A stretch of DNA of 64,000 nt from Parabacteroides gordonii MS-1 = DSM 23371 (GCF_000969825.1 NZ_KQ033919.1:2159088-2223087), one strand, 5' to 3'. Positions 37,903 through 49,000 are shown, counted from the stretch's first letter. Notes: a model not told the origin generated them from the sequence alone. Numbers and translations are program-made.

Positions 37903-38575
37903 CTTACAAGTAGAATATAAAAAGCAATCACTGATACTGAAAGGGATCACCCTATCGATGGAATCGGGTAAAATACACGGTATTGTCGGTTTGAACGGTG
38001 CAGGTAAAACAACCTTGCTGAATACGCTTTACGGATTTATCCGTCCGGTAGAAGGTTCTATCCTGTATAATGACAATCCTTTGCACAGACGTGATATTGC
38101 CTATCTGGAAGCCGAAAACTATTTCTATCCTTATATGACGGGCCACGAATACCTGGATCTTTTCCCTGCAGGGGAAAACGGCTTTCAAGTAGATAACTGG
38201 CAGAAACTGTTCAATATCCCGCTGAATGATATCACGGAAAACTATTCAACGGGAATGAAAAAGAAACTGGCTCTATTAGGTGTTCTCAAACCGGATAAGC
38301 CTATTCTGATCCTGGATGAGCCTTTCAACGGATTAGATCTGGAAAGTGCACATATACTCACGCTTATCCTGCAACAACTCCGGGAGAAAGGGAAAACAGT
38401 ACTGGTTACTTCGCATGTTTTCGAAACATTGACTTCCGGCTGCGACTATATCCACCATATCAATAACGGAATGATAGAACAGAGTTACTCCAAAGAGCAA
38501 TTCGGAATGCTTAAAGAGTTACTCTTCTCTACCATAGAAAAACAGACTTCCGAACAGATAAAAGAACTTATTTGA
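37886..38575 (+). CDS. ABC transporter ATP-binding protein
   Basis: A 229-residue ATPase with all motifs: Walker A GLNGAGKTT, a Q-loop region near YLEAENYFYPYM, signature variant YSTGMKKKLALL, Walker B PILILDEPF, D-loop NGLD and the switch histidine in VTSHVFE. The relaxed signature (STGMKKK in place of LSGGQ) is typical of ABC-2 exporters. It overlaps the membrane subunit gene by 17 bases and is followed by a terminator, so the pair is a complete unit. Confidence 0.92.
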   Translation: MLTIRNLQVEYKKQSLILKGITLSMESGKIHGIVGLNGAGKTTLLNTLYGFIRPVEGSILYNDNPLHRRDIAYLEAENYFYPYMTGHEYLDLFPAGENGFQVDNWQKLFNIPLNDITENYSTGMKKKLALLGVLKPDKPILILDEPFNGLDLESAHILTLILQQLREKGKTVLVTSHVFETLTSGCDYIHHINNGMIEQSYSKEQFGMLKELLFSTIEKQTSEQIKELI

Positions 38576-38666
38576 TATAGGATCGATACAAAGATTTGTC
38601 CATATCACTCTGAAGGAATATGAAGAAAAGCTTTCACTACCGATGATATTTCATACCTTCTTAATC

Positions 38667-38710
38667 AAAAAAACTGCCGGACTTTTTGGGAAAAGGTCGG
38701 CAGCTTTTTT
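38667..38710. terminator. Bidirectional terminator between ABC exporter and GH92 genes
   Basis: CTGCCG (38674-38679) pairs with CGGCAG (38698-38703) with additional T/A pairing inside. A run of A precedes it (from 38667) and T6 follows it (38705-38710), so either strand gives a stem with a U tract. Confidence 0.75.
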
Positions 38711-38728
38711 GGAAAGGGATAGCAGAAA

Positions 38729-40876
38729 TTATTCTGTGCTGATAGTCAATTGTTTTCCCTGCTTCAAGAGATCGTGAGAAATAAACCAACCGCTGATCTT
38801 CTGACCGCCATAGGTAATATTCGTTATCTTACGACCTTTGCCGTTTTTAACGATCGTGAACTGGGAATGATCCCCCAAGGTGAATTTCACCTGGTCAAAC
38901 AAAGGTACGGTGATGATATATTCCGGATCTGCGGGCGAATAGGTGTATAAACCGATTGCGTTGAAGACATACCAGGAAGACATCTCACCGGCGTCATCCA
39001 TTCCCGAATAAGCCAGTTTGTCCTTACCCATATCATAATAATGATTCATGATACTATCCAGCATACATTGTGCCTTTTCCTGCTTATCGATAAAGTAATA
39101 AGTATAAGGAATACTATGTCCGGGCTGGTTACCCTGACAATAATTACCGATGAAACCGGTCAAATTGTGGGCCTCATAGTTTCTCCAAGGCTCGGTAAAG
39201 AGCGAGTCGAGTTTCTGTTCAACGGCCTTTTTGCTGGGATAAAGGGCAATCATACCTTCCGGATCATGGGGAGCGAAGAACAAAGACTGCCAAGCATTCG
39301 CTTCACGATACATATAGGCATAATAAGGATAATACGGATCGAAATCTTTGATCCAACTGCCATCGGCTATCTTTCCACGCCAGAAACCGGTACTCGGATC
39401 AAACAGGTTCTTATAGTTATCGGTACGATCCATCAAAGTCTTATATGTACTGTCATCACCTAGTTCTTTTGCTAACAGGGCGGTTGCATAGTCGTCGTAG
39501 GCATATTCAACGGTTTTTGTTACTGCCGCTTTGTATTCATCCCAGGTAGGGACATTGGTGGTATCTTTTTCTGCAATCCAGCCTTGTGCGATATATTCGT
39601 CCAGATACGGCCTGCCGCCTTTTCCCGGAACAGTCGCATTGTTCACCAACAATTTATAGGCACGGTTCAGATCGAAGTCTTTCAAACCGCGTAGATAATT
39701 ACCCGCAACAAAAACAGAGGCATGATCGCCATGAAAGAAGGTCGGCATATAGCCACCACGCTTTTCCCCTTTATCGGTAATCGATTTGATCACGTCTACC
39801 GTTACATCCGGAGAGATCATTCCCAGTAAGATCAACTTATTGCGGTAATCGTCCCAGAAAGACGGGTCAGTATAATAACAGAAACCATTATTTACCACAT
39901 CGCCCTTCACATCCGTATATTCCCCGTTCACATCGCTACGCAACACCGGCCAGAGGAAAGAACGATAAAGGCAGGAATAAAAAATACCCTTCTCACGTTC
40001 CGTACCGCCTGTCACTTCTATATTAGACAACAGCTTTTCCCAGGTCTTATCAGCCTCTCCGCTAACCTGTGCAAAGCTTTTATCCATCATCTCCTTTTCC
40101 AGGTTCATCTTTGCATTATCGACGCTTACGAAAGAGAAACCGATCTTTAGTTCCAGGGGCTTGTTTCCTTTGCTATCGGCAAAGTTGACGACCGAAACCT
40201 CGTATTCACCGTTCTTCACCTGTTCGATATTATCGATCTTATAGTTAGAAACGGCATAGAAACGGATATTTCCTTCCGCATCCTGATTACCAGAGAAGGT
40301 ATAATCGTCCACTTTCTGAATGTTCCAGTCTCTCACTCCGTTGTTCGTACGTGTAATATCGACCAATACTTTCTTATCGTCTTCCGGACGGAAAGTGTAT
40401 TTATGATAAGCGCAACGAAGCGTAGAGGTCAGCTCTGCATTGACTCCGTATCTCTCCAAAAATACCTGATAATATCCGGGGCGGGCCGATTCGTTGGTAT
40501 GACTGTATTTTGAAGCATAATCGTCGGAAGAGACATCGCCCGTCACTGGCAGAATCGGAAGATGCAACAGGTTCCAATGCCCCTTGTTGGTATGTGAGAA
40601 GCCATAGATAACGGTATCTTCATACTGGTAACCGGCCCCGCTACGGAACTGGGTTACGGGGCTTAACTGAACCATCGCATTCGGGACGGAAGAACCGGGA
40701 AAAACTTCCGCTCCCCAGGTTCTCGTTTTCAGGTGACGTTCGTACCCTAAATCTTTCGTTTCCCAAAGGGTTGCCGTCCCCAGGAAAGGATTCACATAAT
40801 TTGTCAGTCGTTTATCGGGCTGGCAATTTACCATAAAGGCTAATGACAGGAAACCCGCTAAAAAATAGTTTTTCAT
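38729..40876 (-). CDS. GH92 alpha-mannosidase
   Basis: A 715-residue exo-acting, calcium-dependent inverting alpha-mannosidase. The signal peptide ends in MVNC (Cys19), so it is probably a lipoprotein. The N-terminal beta-sandwich begins at YVNPFLGT and the (alpha/alpha)6 barrel follows. Family-typical segments are present: GFSHTNKGHWN, FFHGDHASV, GNQPGHSIPY, and the paired catalytic aspartates D627-D628 in GMDDAGEMS. It is the last gene of an alpha-mannan locus, one base after the GH76 stop. Linkage (1,2 or 1,3) cannot be told from sequence alone. Together with GH76 it would release mannose from yeast-type mannan or high-mannose glycans. Confidence 0.92.
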   Translation of the reverse strand: MKNYFLAGFLSLAFMVNCQPDKRLTNYVNPFLGTATLWETKDLGYERHLKTRTWGAEVFPGSSVPNAMVQLSPVTQFRSGAGYQYEDTVIYGFSHTNKGHWNLLHLPILPVTGDVSSDDYASKYSHTNESARPGYYQVFLERYGVNAELTSTLRCAYHKYTFRPEDDKKVLVDITRTNNGVRDWNIQKVDDYTFSGNQDAEGNIRFYAVSNYKIDNIEQVKNGEYEVSVVNFADSKGNKPLELKIGFSFVSVDNAKMNLEKEMMDKSFAQVSGEADKTWEKLLSNIEVTGGTEREKGIFYSCLYRSFLWPVLRSDVNGEYTDVKGDVVNNGFCYYTDPSFWDDYRNKLILLGMISPDVTVDVIKSITDKGEKRGGYMPTFFHGDHASVFVAGNYLRGLKDFDLNRAYKLLVNNATVPGKGGRPYLDEYIAQGWIAEKDTTNVPTWDEYKAAVTKTVEYAYDDYATALLAKELGDDSTYKTLMDRTDNYKNLFDPSTGFWRGKIADGSWIKDFDPYYPYYAYMYREANAWQSLFFAPHDPEGMIALYPSKKAVEQKLDSLFTEPWRNYEAHNLTGFIGNYCQGNQPGHSIPYTYYFIDKQEKAQCMLDSIMNHYYDMGKDKLAYSGMDDAGEMSSWYVFNAIGLYTYSPADPEYIITVPLFDQVKFTLGDHSQFTIVKNGKGRKITNITYGGQKISGWFISHDLLKQGKQLTISTE

Positions 40877-40877
40877 G

Positions 40878-41993
40878 TTATTTATTATTTAATAGTGCTG
40901 CTGCTTCGATCAGCATACAACCGCTTAACTGCTCGGTCAACCCGGTAGACGCTCCCGGGGCCGTCCCCCAATTGGTTCCGAATAAAACATTCGATTTATT
41001 TGTCCCCCGCATCCAAAGCGCTTCTGCATTTACGTTCAGAAATTGCGTATAACGTCGTTTAGCCCCAACATCCAAACGATCCTGTTGGATCAGTTCTACA
41101 AAATAACGAATAAAAATCCCTTTAAATAATCCTCCATCCCCTGATCCTTCGTCTTTGAGGATAGAATTATTCACTAACGTGCTGATTGTATAATCAGCCG
41201 CTAAAACGGCATCGTTCAGATAGCTTTTTTCCCCCAACATCTTATACAATTCTACTGCCGAACCGATGAATGTACCTTCGTTGTAAGTAAATATCCAATC
41301 TTTCTGTATCTCTCCGGTATTACTGTTTATATTATCATACACCATCCCGTTTTTGCTGTTGAACAAGGTACTTTTCTCCCAGTTATATATCTTAAGAGCC
41401 CATTCTTTATCGGCTTCGTTTCCGAATTCCTGAAACAGACGGGCTGCCAAGATACAGGCCGGGCCGTTCGAACAGGCATTTTTACTGTACTCCTGCCCTT
41501 TTACCCAAGTAATACCTCCACCGGCATTCATGTTCCAGCCGACTTTGATATACTCCCAGATCTGCAAGGCCGCTTCTTTGTACTTCTGGTCTTTAGTGAC
41601 CTGATAGGCACGAAGGATAGCCAGTGCATTCCACTCCATGTCATCATAAAAGTCATTCCTGAAAGTGTTGCCGTTCTTTACCTTTACACCTTCAAACCAT
41701 TGATCGAAATAAGTCTTGTACTTCGTATCTCCGGTACGCAGGCTGGCATCTACCAACACATCCAATGCGTGGGCCTGAGGCCAGTAATGGAAGGTCTCAT
41801 TCCCGTTACTGTCATAATTAAAATACTGTCCTCCGGTATTCCAGAAAGAGTTGACCAATGCTGTGGTACTGCTATCAGCAGCGGCATACCAGTCGATACC
41901 TTCACCTTCATCCGGGCTCACCGGATTATTGTCGTCACCACCACATGCACCCAATAAAAGGGGGAGAAATAAGAAAAGGAGAATATTCTTCAT
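40878..41993 (-). CDS. GH76 endo-alpha-1,6-mannanase-like lipoprotein
   Basis: About 371 residues from the ATG at 41993 (MKNILLF); the upstream ATG at 42011 adds six polar residues before the signal. The lipobox LLGAC gives Cys17, so the enzyme is probably anchored in the outer membrane. The (alpha/alpha)6 fold and the hallmark adjacent aspartates D117-D118 in FYDDMEW fit endo-alpha-1,6-mannanases that cut the mannan backbone. Other family segments: FHYWPQAHALDVLVDA and TYNEGTFIG. It is followed directly by GH92. A strong terminator-like hairpin separates it from the upstream binding-protein genes. Confidence 0.9.
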   Translation of the reverse strand: MKNILLFLFLPLLLGACGGDDNNPVSPDEGEGIDWYAAADSSTTALVNSFWNTGGQYFNYDSNGNETFHYWPQAHALDVLVDASLRTGDTKYKTYFDQWFEGVKVKNGNTFRNDFYDDMEWNALAILRAYQVTKDQKYKEAALQIWEYIKVGWNMNAGGGITWVKGQEYSKNACSNGPACILAARLFQEFGNEADKEWALKIYNWEKSTLFNSKNGMVYDNINSNTGEIQKDWIFTYNEGTFIGSAVELYKMLGEKSYLNDAVLAADYTISTLVNNSILKDEGSGDGGLFKGIFIRYFVELIQQDRLDVGAKRRYTQFLNVNAEALWMRGTNKSNVLFGTNWGTAPGASTGLTEQLSGCMLIEAAALLNNK

Positions 41994-42011
41994 GTTATTA
42001 TCTTTACTCAA

Positions 42012-42077
42012 GTAAAAAAGAAGAACCGGAAATGAGGTAAACCTCTTTTATTGTACCAGAAATTTCCGGTTCTTCTT
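42012..42077 (-). terminator. Intercistronic terminator-like hairpin before GH76
   Basis: Arms aagaagaaccggaaat (42018-42033) and its exact reverse complement (42062-42077) make a 16-bp stem. Inside is a second small hairpin, GAGGT-aa-ACCTC (42034-42045). Read on the - strand, the stem is followed by a T6 run (complement of 42012-42018), the layout of an intrinsic terminator. It starts 16 bases after the stop of the second SusE-like gene and ends before GH76, in the middle of what is otherwise one operon. Confidence 0.75.
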
Positions 42078-42092
42078 GTCTTTCACTCTGGA

Positions 42093-43232
42093 TTATTTAA
42101 CTATCGTATGTGTATAAGGCTGATCAGCTGTCAGATAAATAGTATAAGTTGCCGGAACCCCATCAAAGTCTCCCATCAGCTTCCACTTATTTTCCCACTG
42201 AGAAGTCTCATTAAACATTTGCAGGTAGTAATACGTTTCTGGGCTGGATGCCGTCGGACGTGAGTCGGTCTGGTTCAATGTTCCCCAGTCGACTTCTTTC
42301 TCTGCATCGGCACCATTATTTTCCTGGATAAACATTCTGAACTTATAACGTTCGTCTTTACCCCAGCTTTCTTCCTTGAAGTTCACGGTTGCCTTTGTCT
42401 GGAATACACCATAACCGACGTAAGGCAGTTCAAACAGGATTTCATCATTCGGACAGAAATAGAAACCGATCTTATTTACCAATGTATAAGTACAAGCACC
42501 GGTGTTAAAATCTAATGTAATCCGGTAGATACCATCCTTAGGAACTGTTGTCGTTCCATTTTCCTTAATGACACCATCGGCTGTATAGAACACTCTTGTC
42601 GTCCCTGATTTGCCGTCAGTAAAATTGAATGATTTACCGGCTGCCAGCTTCGTATAGACCTCAAATTCGCCACCTGCTACTGCTTTCATTTTATGTGCTT
42701 TTGCCAGGTCTGCACCGCCTTCGGAAGCTTCACCGGTTACATATACATCGATAGGAACATCTTCAAATCCAGCCAGGCGGGTAACTGTGATCTTGTTTTC
42801 CACACTCGATTTCATGCTTTGCATTCCTTTGGTAGAAAATACAGTCCATTTGAAAGTACCTGTATCGGCAGGTTTAATACCTACTTTACCGGCAATCTGG
42901 TTCAACAGTTTATGTGTAACGGTTGCAAAATTGTTGTACCCGTTGTTATTAGCAGACACCACATAAACAGGTTTTGAAAAGTCACCGTCCGCTTTATCAA
43001 AAGCAATCTGATAAAGAGCCGTACCGGCTTCTTCCACACTGGCTGCTTTCCATTCAAAATAGACACTTGCCGATGCGGAAGCTTCCAGTACAACCGATTT
43101 GCCGTCCGCAGGTTCGAGCAATGTATTCACACTTGCCAGACGACCGTCAGTGTCTCCCATATTATCATTACATCCCATGAATACCAGCGCAACAGAGCTG
43201 ACAAGCATCAGTTTTTTTAATATCGCTTTCAT
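42093..43232 (-). CDS. SusE-like surface glycan-binding lipoprotein (second copy)
   Basis: A 379-residue lipoprotein (FMGC, Cys21). The N-terminal third is a SusE-type immunoglobulin-like domain (LLEPADGKSVVLEASASASVYF, then FKWTVFSTKG). The middle part (VTGEASEGGADLAKAHKMK) and the C-terminal part resemble starch-binding outer-membrane modules of the DUF5116/SusF kind. It binds glycan at the cell surface beside SusCD. It is a clear paralogue of the gene just upstream (43245-44372), 12 bases away. Confidence 0.85.
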   Translation of the reverse strand: MKAILKKLMLVSSVALVFMGCNDNMGDTDGRLASVNTLLEPADGKSVVLEASASASVYFEWKAASVEEAGTALYQIAFDKADGDFSKPVYVVSANNNGYNNFATVTHKLLNQIAGKVGIKPADTGTFKWTVFSTKGMQSMKSSVENKITVTRLAGFEDVPIDVYVTGEASEGGADLAKAHKMKAVAGGEFEVYTKLAAGKSFNFTDGKSGTTRVFYTADGVIKENGTTTVPKDGIYRITLDFNTGACTYTLVNKIGFYFCPNDEILFELPYVGYGVFQTKATVNFKEESWGKDERYKFRMFIQENNGADAEKEVDWGTLNQTDSRPTASSPETYYYLQMFNETSQWENKWKLMGDFDGVPATYTIYLTADQPYTHTIVK

Positions 43233-43244
43233 AATTCTTCCTTT

Positions 43245-44372
43245 TTATTTGATTACTAAATTATGAGTATATTCACCTTGCGTATTCAAAGAGAATGTAA
43301 TATCATATGTTTTATCGCTCCAACCATCGGTAGCCGGAGTTTTCCAGACTTCATTGTTCGTCCACTGTTCTACATTCGCCTTTTCCATCATATAATAATA
43401 CTCATCGTTTCCGGTCGGCTTGCTGTCGTTATTGATGGCAGCTCTCCATTCGGTTTCTCCATCGGAGCTTTCCATTCTGAACTTATACCGGTCGTCTGTA
43501 TTATCACTGTCCGTCAAACCAGTAACCGTGTAACCGTTCAATGCCCAGACTCCAAGTCCCTGGTAATCGAGTTCGATCTCTTTCTGCGACCAGTTCAGGA
43601 ACCATTTTACTTTGGTTACTTCTTTAGAGGTAAACGAACCGGCATTGAAATCGATGTAATATTTATAGATACCTGTCTTAGCCGCTGTAATGCTACCGCC
43701 TTCAACCAATTTCTCACCGTTCAATGAATATTCGGTCGGAGTTCCTGTATTGGCACTAACGAACTTGAATGATTTGCCTTCTGTAAGTTTAATGAATACT
43801 TCGAATTCACCGTCGGCAACCTTCTTCATAACCATCGCTTTGTCCAGATCGGCTCCCACTTCCGTAGCTTCACCAGTGATATACAACTGGCTCGGCACTT
43901 CGGCGAATCCTGCCAGGCGGGTAAGAGTCAGCGTACGTTCCTCTTCTGCCCTTACGGGATCGATACCTTTAGAGGCATATACCGTCCACTTCAATGTTCC
44001 CTGGGCAGCAGACTCGATACCGGCCAAAGCGGCGATCTGGTTTAATTGTTTATGTGTAATTGTTGCATGATTACTACCACCATTATTGTCTGCCGTAGAA
44101 ATATAAACAGGGTCCGAGAAATCGCCGTCTACCTTATCGAAGACTACTTCATACAACACTACTCCGCCGTCTTCGGCTAAAGAGGGTTCCCATTCGAAAT
44201 ATAAAGAAGCGGATGCTGATGGTTGCAGAACGACTGACTTACCGTTATCCGGTTCGTATAATGTTTTTACTGCGGTCACGCCCAGATCTCTCACTTCGCC
44301 GTCACTGCTACAGGCAGTAAAAGTCAGGATGAAAGAAAAGAGCATCGCATATGTTATAGATATTGCTTTCAT
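43245..44372 (-). CDS. SusE-like surface glycan-binding lipoprotein (first copy)
   Basis: A 375-residue lipoprotein (FTAC, Cys21) with the same domain order as its neighbour: SusE domain (LYEPDNGKSVVLQPSASASLYF), middle module with YITGEATEVGADLDKAM, and a C-terminal module ending in GEYTHNLVIK. Many positions are shared with the second copy, especially in the N-terminal domain, while the C-terminal binding modules differ more. Two related binding proteins would widen the range of mannan structures captured. It is 33 bases after the SusD gene. Confidence 0.85.
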   Translation of the reverse strand: MKAISITYAMLFSFILTFTACSSDGEVRDLGVTAVKTLYEPDNGKSVVLQPSASASLYFEWEPSLAEDGGVVLYEVVFDKVDGDFSDPVYISTADNNGGSNHATITHKQLNQIAALAGIESAAQGTLKWTVYASKGIDPVRAEEERTLTLTRLAGFAEVPSQLYITGEATEVGADLDKAMVMKKVADGEFEVFIKLTEGKSFKFVSANTGTPTEYSLNGEKLVEGGSITAAKTGIYKYYIDFNAGSFTSKEVTKVKWFLNWSQKEIELDYQGLGVWALNGYTVTGLTDSDNTDDRYKFRMESSDGETEWRAAINNDSKPTGNDEYYYMMEKANVEQWTNNEVWKTPATDGWSDKTYDITFSLNTQGEYTHNLVIK

Positions 44373-44405
44373 ATCTTTTTCTGAGTAATTAGATTTATAA
44401 TTTGA

Positions 44406-46028
44406 TTAATATCCCGGATTCTGAGTCAGGTTCTTGTTAATATCCCGTTGTGACTGCGGAATAGCGAACAAGTAATCCCTGTCTTTACTGAACTTACGGG
44501 CATCCAACTCAATATATTGTGTGTTATCGGCTGCGAATTTAGCTCCGTGAGGACGACCATTCAATACGGTTTCGATGGTTTTCCAACGACGGATATCATA
44601 TATCCGCAAGCCTTCGATGGCAAGTTCGCAACGACGTTCACGGCGAACGATCGACTGCATATTACCAGAAGCAGGATAATTCAGGGCGGATGCATCGGTA
44701 AATCCGGCACGTTCACGAAGAGGTTTGATCGTCTTGTTCCAGACAGCTTCGTTCATCTGGCCTAACTCTGTTTTAGCCTCAGCATACATCAATAAAACAT
44801 CTGCATAACGCATCAGCATAATATTCAGTCCTGCTGCAAGTCCTTCCGGAGCAGTCGGATCGAAATATTTGCGGATATAGTATCCGGTACCTGTCGAGTT
44901 CTGCCCGGGGCCTGCATATTCATCCAGGTTAGCGACACCGGCATCCGCAGAAGAACCCGGTTTAATGTAGATAGTAGAGGTTACGCCTTTACCATCTGTC
45001 CACTGATATCCATGATAAACGATCGTAGCTTTAAAGCGAGGGTCTCTGTTTATATAAGGATCATCTTCCTTATAGCCTGAACCGGCTTCATTGATCGCTT
45101 TACCATTCTTCATCAGGTAATCGTCCACCAGTTCCTGGGTAGGTGCAAATGCATTGATACGTCCGCCTACGGAAAGCGGGATTGCGTCGTACATTTCAGC
45201 CCATGTTCTCAGGTTCAGCAAATATCCCATATCCAGGATCACTTCACTGTTGTATTCATTTTCCGGCAGGAACAATCCCTCGTAGCTGGGGAACAAGGTA
45301 TATTCGCCGTATTCTCCATTGATAATTTTCTCACAAACAGAAGAGACATTCTCCCAGTCGCTTTCATACAAATAGGAACGAGCCAGTAATGTCATGGCAG
45401 CTCCCTGGGTTATACGGCCATTATCAGCTGCCGTATATTGCTGTTTGGTTGGCAACATCTTTACAATATCGTTCAGTTCCGTACGAACAAAATCGAGCAC
45501 TTCACTTCTCGGTGAACGGGCTATTGTATTTGCCTCTTCAATTGACAATCCATAATCGAACAAAGGAACATCACCGTAATGGTTGGTCAAACGGAAGAAA
45601 AGGTAAGCACGGATAAAGCGGGCTTCCGATTTCATCCTGTTCTTCAATGTCTCATCCATATTCGGAACGCGATCTACATTTTCAAGGAAAGTATGGCAGG
45701 TTTTAATTCCTTCATAACATTTTTTCCAATCTTCTGAAAAACGACCTAATGCAGCATTAGCCTGGCCCGAAGTAATCAATTTTTCATCTGAGCTGCCACG
45801 ACCTTCATATAAGTTGTCGGATAGCTTTTCATCTTTGAAGAAATACTCAGACGACATCATTTGTCCATAAGCCTTGCTCAGTACAGCAGAGGCTTTTGCT
45901 TCAGAAGTCCAATAGTTCAAGTCTGTAAATTTATTGGTCGGAGCCAAATCCAGATCATTGCATGATGTAAAGGTTGCGAGTACCAAACAAGCAATACCTG
46001 TACTATATTTTAAGAAATTCATTTTCAT
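44406..46028 (-). CDS. SusD/RagB-type lipoprotein of the mannan locus
   Basis: A 540-residue lipoprotein; the signal peptide ends in FTSC (Cys23). SusD-type segments are present: KCYEGIKTCHTFLENVDRVP, ARFIRAYLFFRLTNHYGDVPL, and the C-terminal RRERRCELAIEGLRIYDIRRW with the terminal pattern SQRDINKNLTQNPGY. It is the lid partner of the SusC protein encoded 14 bases upstream. Confidence 0.94.
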   Translation of the reverse strand: MKMNFLKYSTGIACLVLATFTSCNDLDLAPTNKFTDLNYWTSEAKASAVLSKAYGQMMSSEYFFKDEKLSDNLYEGRGSSDEKLITSGQANAALGRFSEDWKKCYEGIKTCHTFLENVDRVPNMDETLKNRMKSEARFIRAYLFFRLTNHYGDVPLFDYGLSIEEANTIARSPRSEVLDFVRTELNDIVKMLPTKQQYTAADNGRITQGAAMTLLARSYLYESDWENVSSVCEKIINGEYGEYTLFPSYEGLFLPENEYNSEVILDMGYLLNLRTWAEMYDAIPLSVGGRINAFAPTQELVDDYLMKNGKAINEAGSGYKEDDPYINRDPRFKATIVYHGYQWTDGKGVTSTIYIKPGSSADAGVANLDEYAGPGQNSTGTGYYIRKYFDPTAPEGLAAGLNIMLMRYADVLLMYAEAKTELGQMNEAVWNKTIKPLRERAGFTDASALNYPASGNMQSIVRRERRCELAIEGLRIYDIRRWKTIETVLNGRPHGAKFAADNTQYIELDARKFSKDRDYLFAIPQSQRDINKNLTQNPGY

Positions 46029-46042
46029 AATAAACAGATGTA

Positions 46043-49000
46043 TTAAAATTCTATATCTAAACCGAACCCATAATAAGTAAGCGTCGGATAGTTACGGCCA
46101 CTATTACCGCCGATACCACTAATACCTCCCATATCACTACCAAATTCAGACGATTCCGGATCGATAAATGAGTTTTTACAGAAAGTCAGCGGGTTTTCCG
46201 TATTCACACTGACACGTAGTTTCTGAACTCCGAATTTCTGAGTCAATGATTTGGGCAAAGTATATCCGACCTGAATATTCTTTACACGCAGATAAGCCGC
46301 ATTTAATATATGATTATCACCGGCCAGGCTCCAATTGTTAGTAGCAGATGCAGAGCCTGGAGCTGTCAGGCGCGGCCAACGGGCGTCCGGATTAGTCGGT
46401 GTCCAGAAGTCCAATTGATGTTCATAGATACAATATGAATAGTTACTATGGAATGGTTCCATTAACTCTCCACGGAGGAACTGAGAACGTTTTCCAACAC
46501 CCTGCAACATCAGGTTCAAGTCAAATCCTTTCCAGGCTAAACTGTAAGTAAAACCGAATGTGTAACGAGGAAATGCATTTCCCAGTACGACACGGTCTTT
46601 CTCATTAATAACCTTATCACCATTCTGATCGACATATTTCACATCTCCCGGTTGAACGGCACTACCTACAGGCAGTGCACTGTTAGCAATTTCTTCATAG
46701 CTCTGGAACAAACCGTCGGTTTTATAGCCATAATAAGATCCCAACGATTCGCCTTCACGGATCAGCTTGTATAACTCATCAAGTCCGTCGATACGTTCCT
46801 GACCGCCAAAATCAGTGACCTTATTCTTAGAGTCTGAAATATTGAAGTTAAAATTATGGTGAAAATCACCATGATTTAGCTTATAGTTGACTGTCAACTC
46901 CCAACCTTGGTTTTTCATTTCGCCCGCATTTTCCTTAGCAGTAGTTCCTCCATAAATGGTGGATACTTCGGGAGTCAACAGGATATTGGTTGTTTTTTTA
47001 TTGAAATAATCGGCAGATACATACAAATTACCATTCAGGAAAGTAGCATCCACACCGATATTGAAGTTGGCAGACTTTTCCCAGGTTAACAAAGAGTTTC
47101 CATCCGTAATCTTCGTACCGGCAATAGAGGTGTTATTGAATACGAACTGGTTGTTCTCTATCAAATAAACCGTCTGGTAGGAATAATTATCTACATTCTG
47201 ATTACCCAATACACCATAAGAAGCACGCAGTTTCAAATCGCCGATATTGCTCTTATAAGTATCCATAAAAGCTTCTTCCGACAAACGCCATCCGGCAGAG
47301 AATGAGGGGAAGAAACCCCAACGCTGATCTTTAGCGAACTTGGAAGAACCGTCATAACGGAAAGAGACATCTCCGTAGTATTTATCCATATAGCTATAAC
47401 CTACACGGCCGAATACGGATGTGATACTTGTCTGGTCTGTATCATTATTCGAGTTCTTATTTTCTTTATTCTGCACGGAGTTGTCTGTTGTCGGTAAACC
47501 CAGATCTTCGTCTGTATATTCCCAGGCAATACGACTGGCTTGCTTTGTATACGATTCGTTAGAAGCACCGAACAAGGCTGTTACATGGTGAGCTTCTTTA
47601 AATGTACGGTCATAATTCAACAGGAACTGGGAACTGAGTGTATATCGTTTTTCATTATAGTCTTCCGTCATTGTATTAGAATGCATATACAATACCGGAT
47701 TTGTCAGATCGGCAGAAGAATATAAAGGTACTTTCTTATCACGGCGATAACGATGATGTTGCGTAAGATCCAAACCGATCAAACCAGTGGCTTTTAACCC
47801 TTCCATGATCTTGAAGTCGAGATTCATACTACCGATGAAATTATCCTCGTCTTTCTTTTCATAACCTCCATCCTGCAGCAATGCCAGCGGGTTGTCATCA
47901 CCTACAATATCGTTTACCAGATATTTGTCGCCTTCCATGAATTTATAATAGTAGTAAGAAGGTACGCGGGAAGAGTTGATAATCGCATTACCTGTACCAC
48001 CGGCAACGGTACGGTCCTTACGGCGGTTGTAGGCCATCAGTGAAGTCAGTTTGAAGCGTCCGTATTCCGTGCTTAAGTTCGTACGGAAGTTATAACGTTC
48101 CATGCCGAAATTACCCTTAAAGTTACTTTCCTGATTAAAGTAGCTGGCCGATACCATATAAGTTGTATTCTCGCTACCGCCCGACACATTAATGTTGTAG
48201 TTCTGCTGAAGACCTGTCTGGATGATCTGATCGTACAGCCATTCTTCTTCGTCGCGGTGATCATATAAGTCGCGAATAGCGGTCGGGGTAAATTGAGGGG
48301 CATTTCCTACATTCACATTTGCCTGGTTTCTCAACATGGCATTCTGCCAACCTTCAACCGGAGAGAACAAAATACGCGGGTCCTGCATACCGACCTGTCC
48401 GTTAAATGTAACTTGAGGTTTACCTCCCTTAGATCCTTTCTTGGTTGTAACAAGGATAACACCATTCGCTGAACGTGAACCGTAGATAGCTGCACTACCG
48501 GCATCTTTCAGGATAGAGACATTCTCAATATCGTTCGGGTTCAGATTATTCAGTGTAGAAGAGCTGGAGATCAAACCGTCGATAACGATCAGCGGATCGT
48601 TGTTACCCATCGTACTGACACCACGGATGTTGATATTCATACTGTTGTCATTCGGATTCATGTTCTTGCTCTGGATAACCAGGTTGGCTGAAGCTCCCTG
48701 CAATGCCTGAGTTGCATTGGTTACAGGACGATTCTCGAAAATCTCGCTGTTCACCTGGTCTACCGAACCGGTGATACTTTTACGTGAACGGGTTCCATAA
48801 CCGACAACCACCACTTCATCCAGTTTCTGGCTATCTTCTTTCAGGGTAATACGGAAATCGTTCTTTCCTTTTAAAGAGATTTGCTGTGTCAAGAAACCGA
48901 TATAAGAGATTTCCAGCATTCCGTTTTCAGGAACTTGCAAGGAGAAGTTTCCGTCAAAGTCGGTAACGGTTCCGCTTGTAGTTCCCGAAACAACTACATT

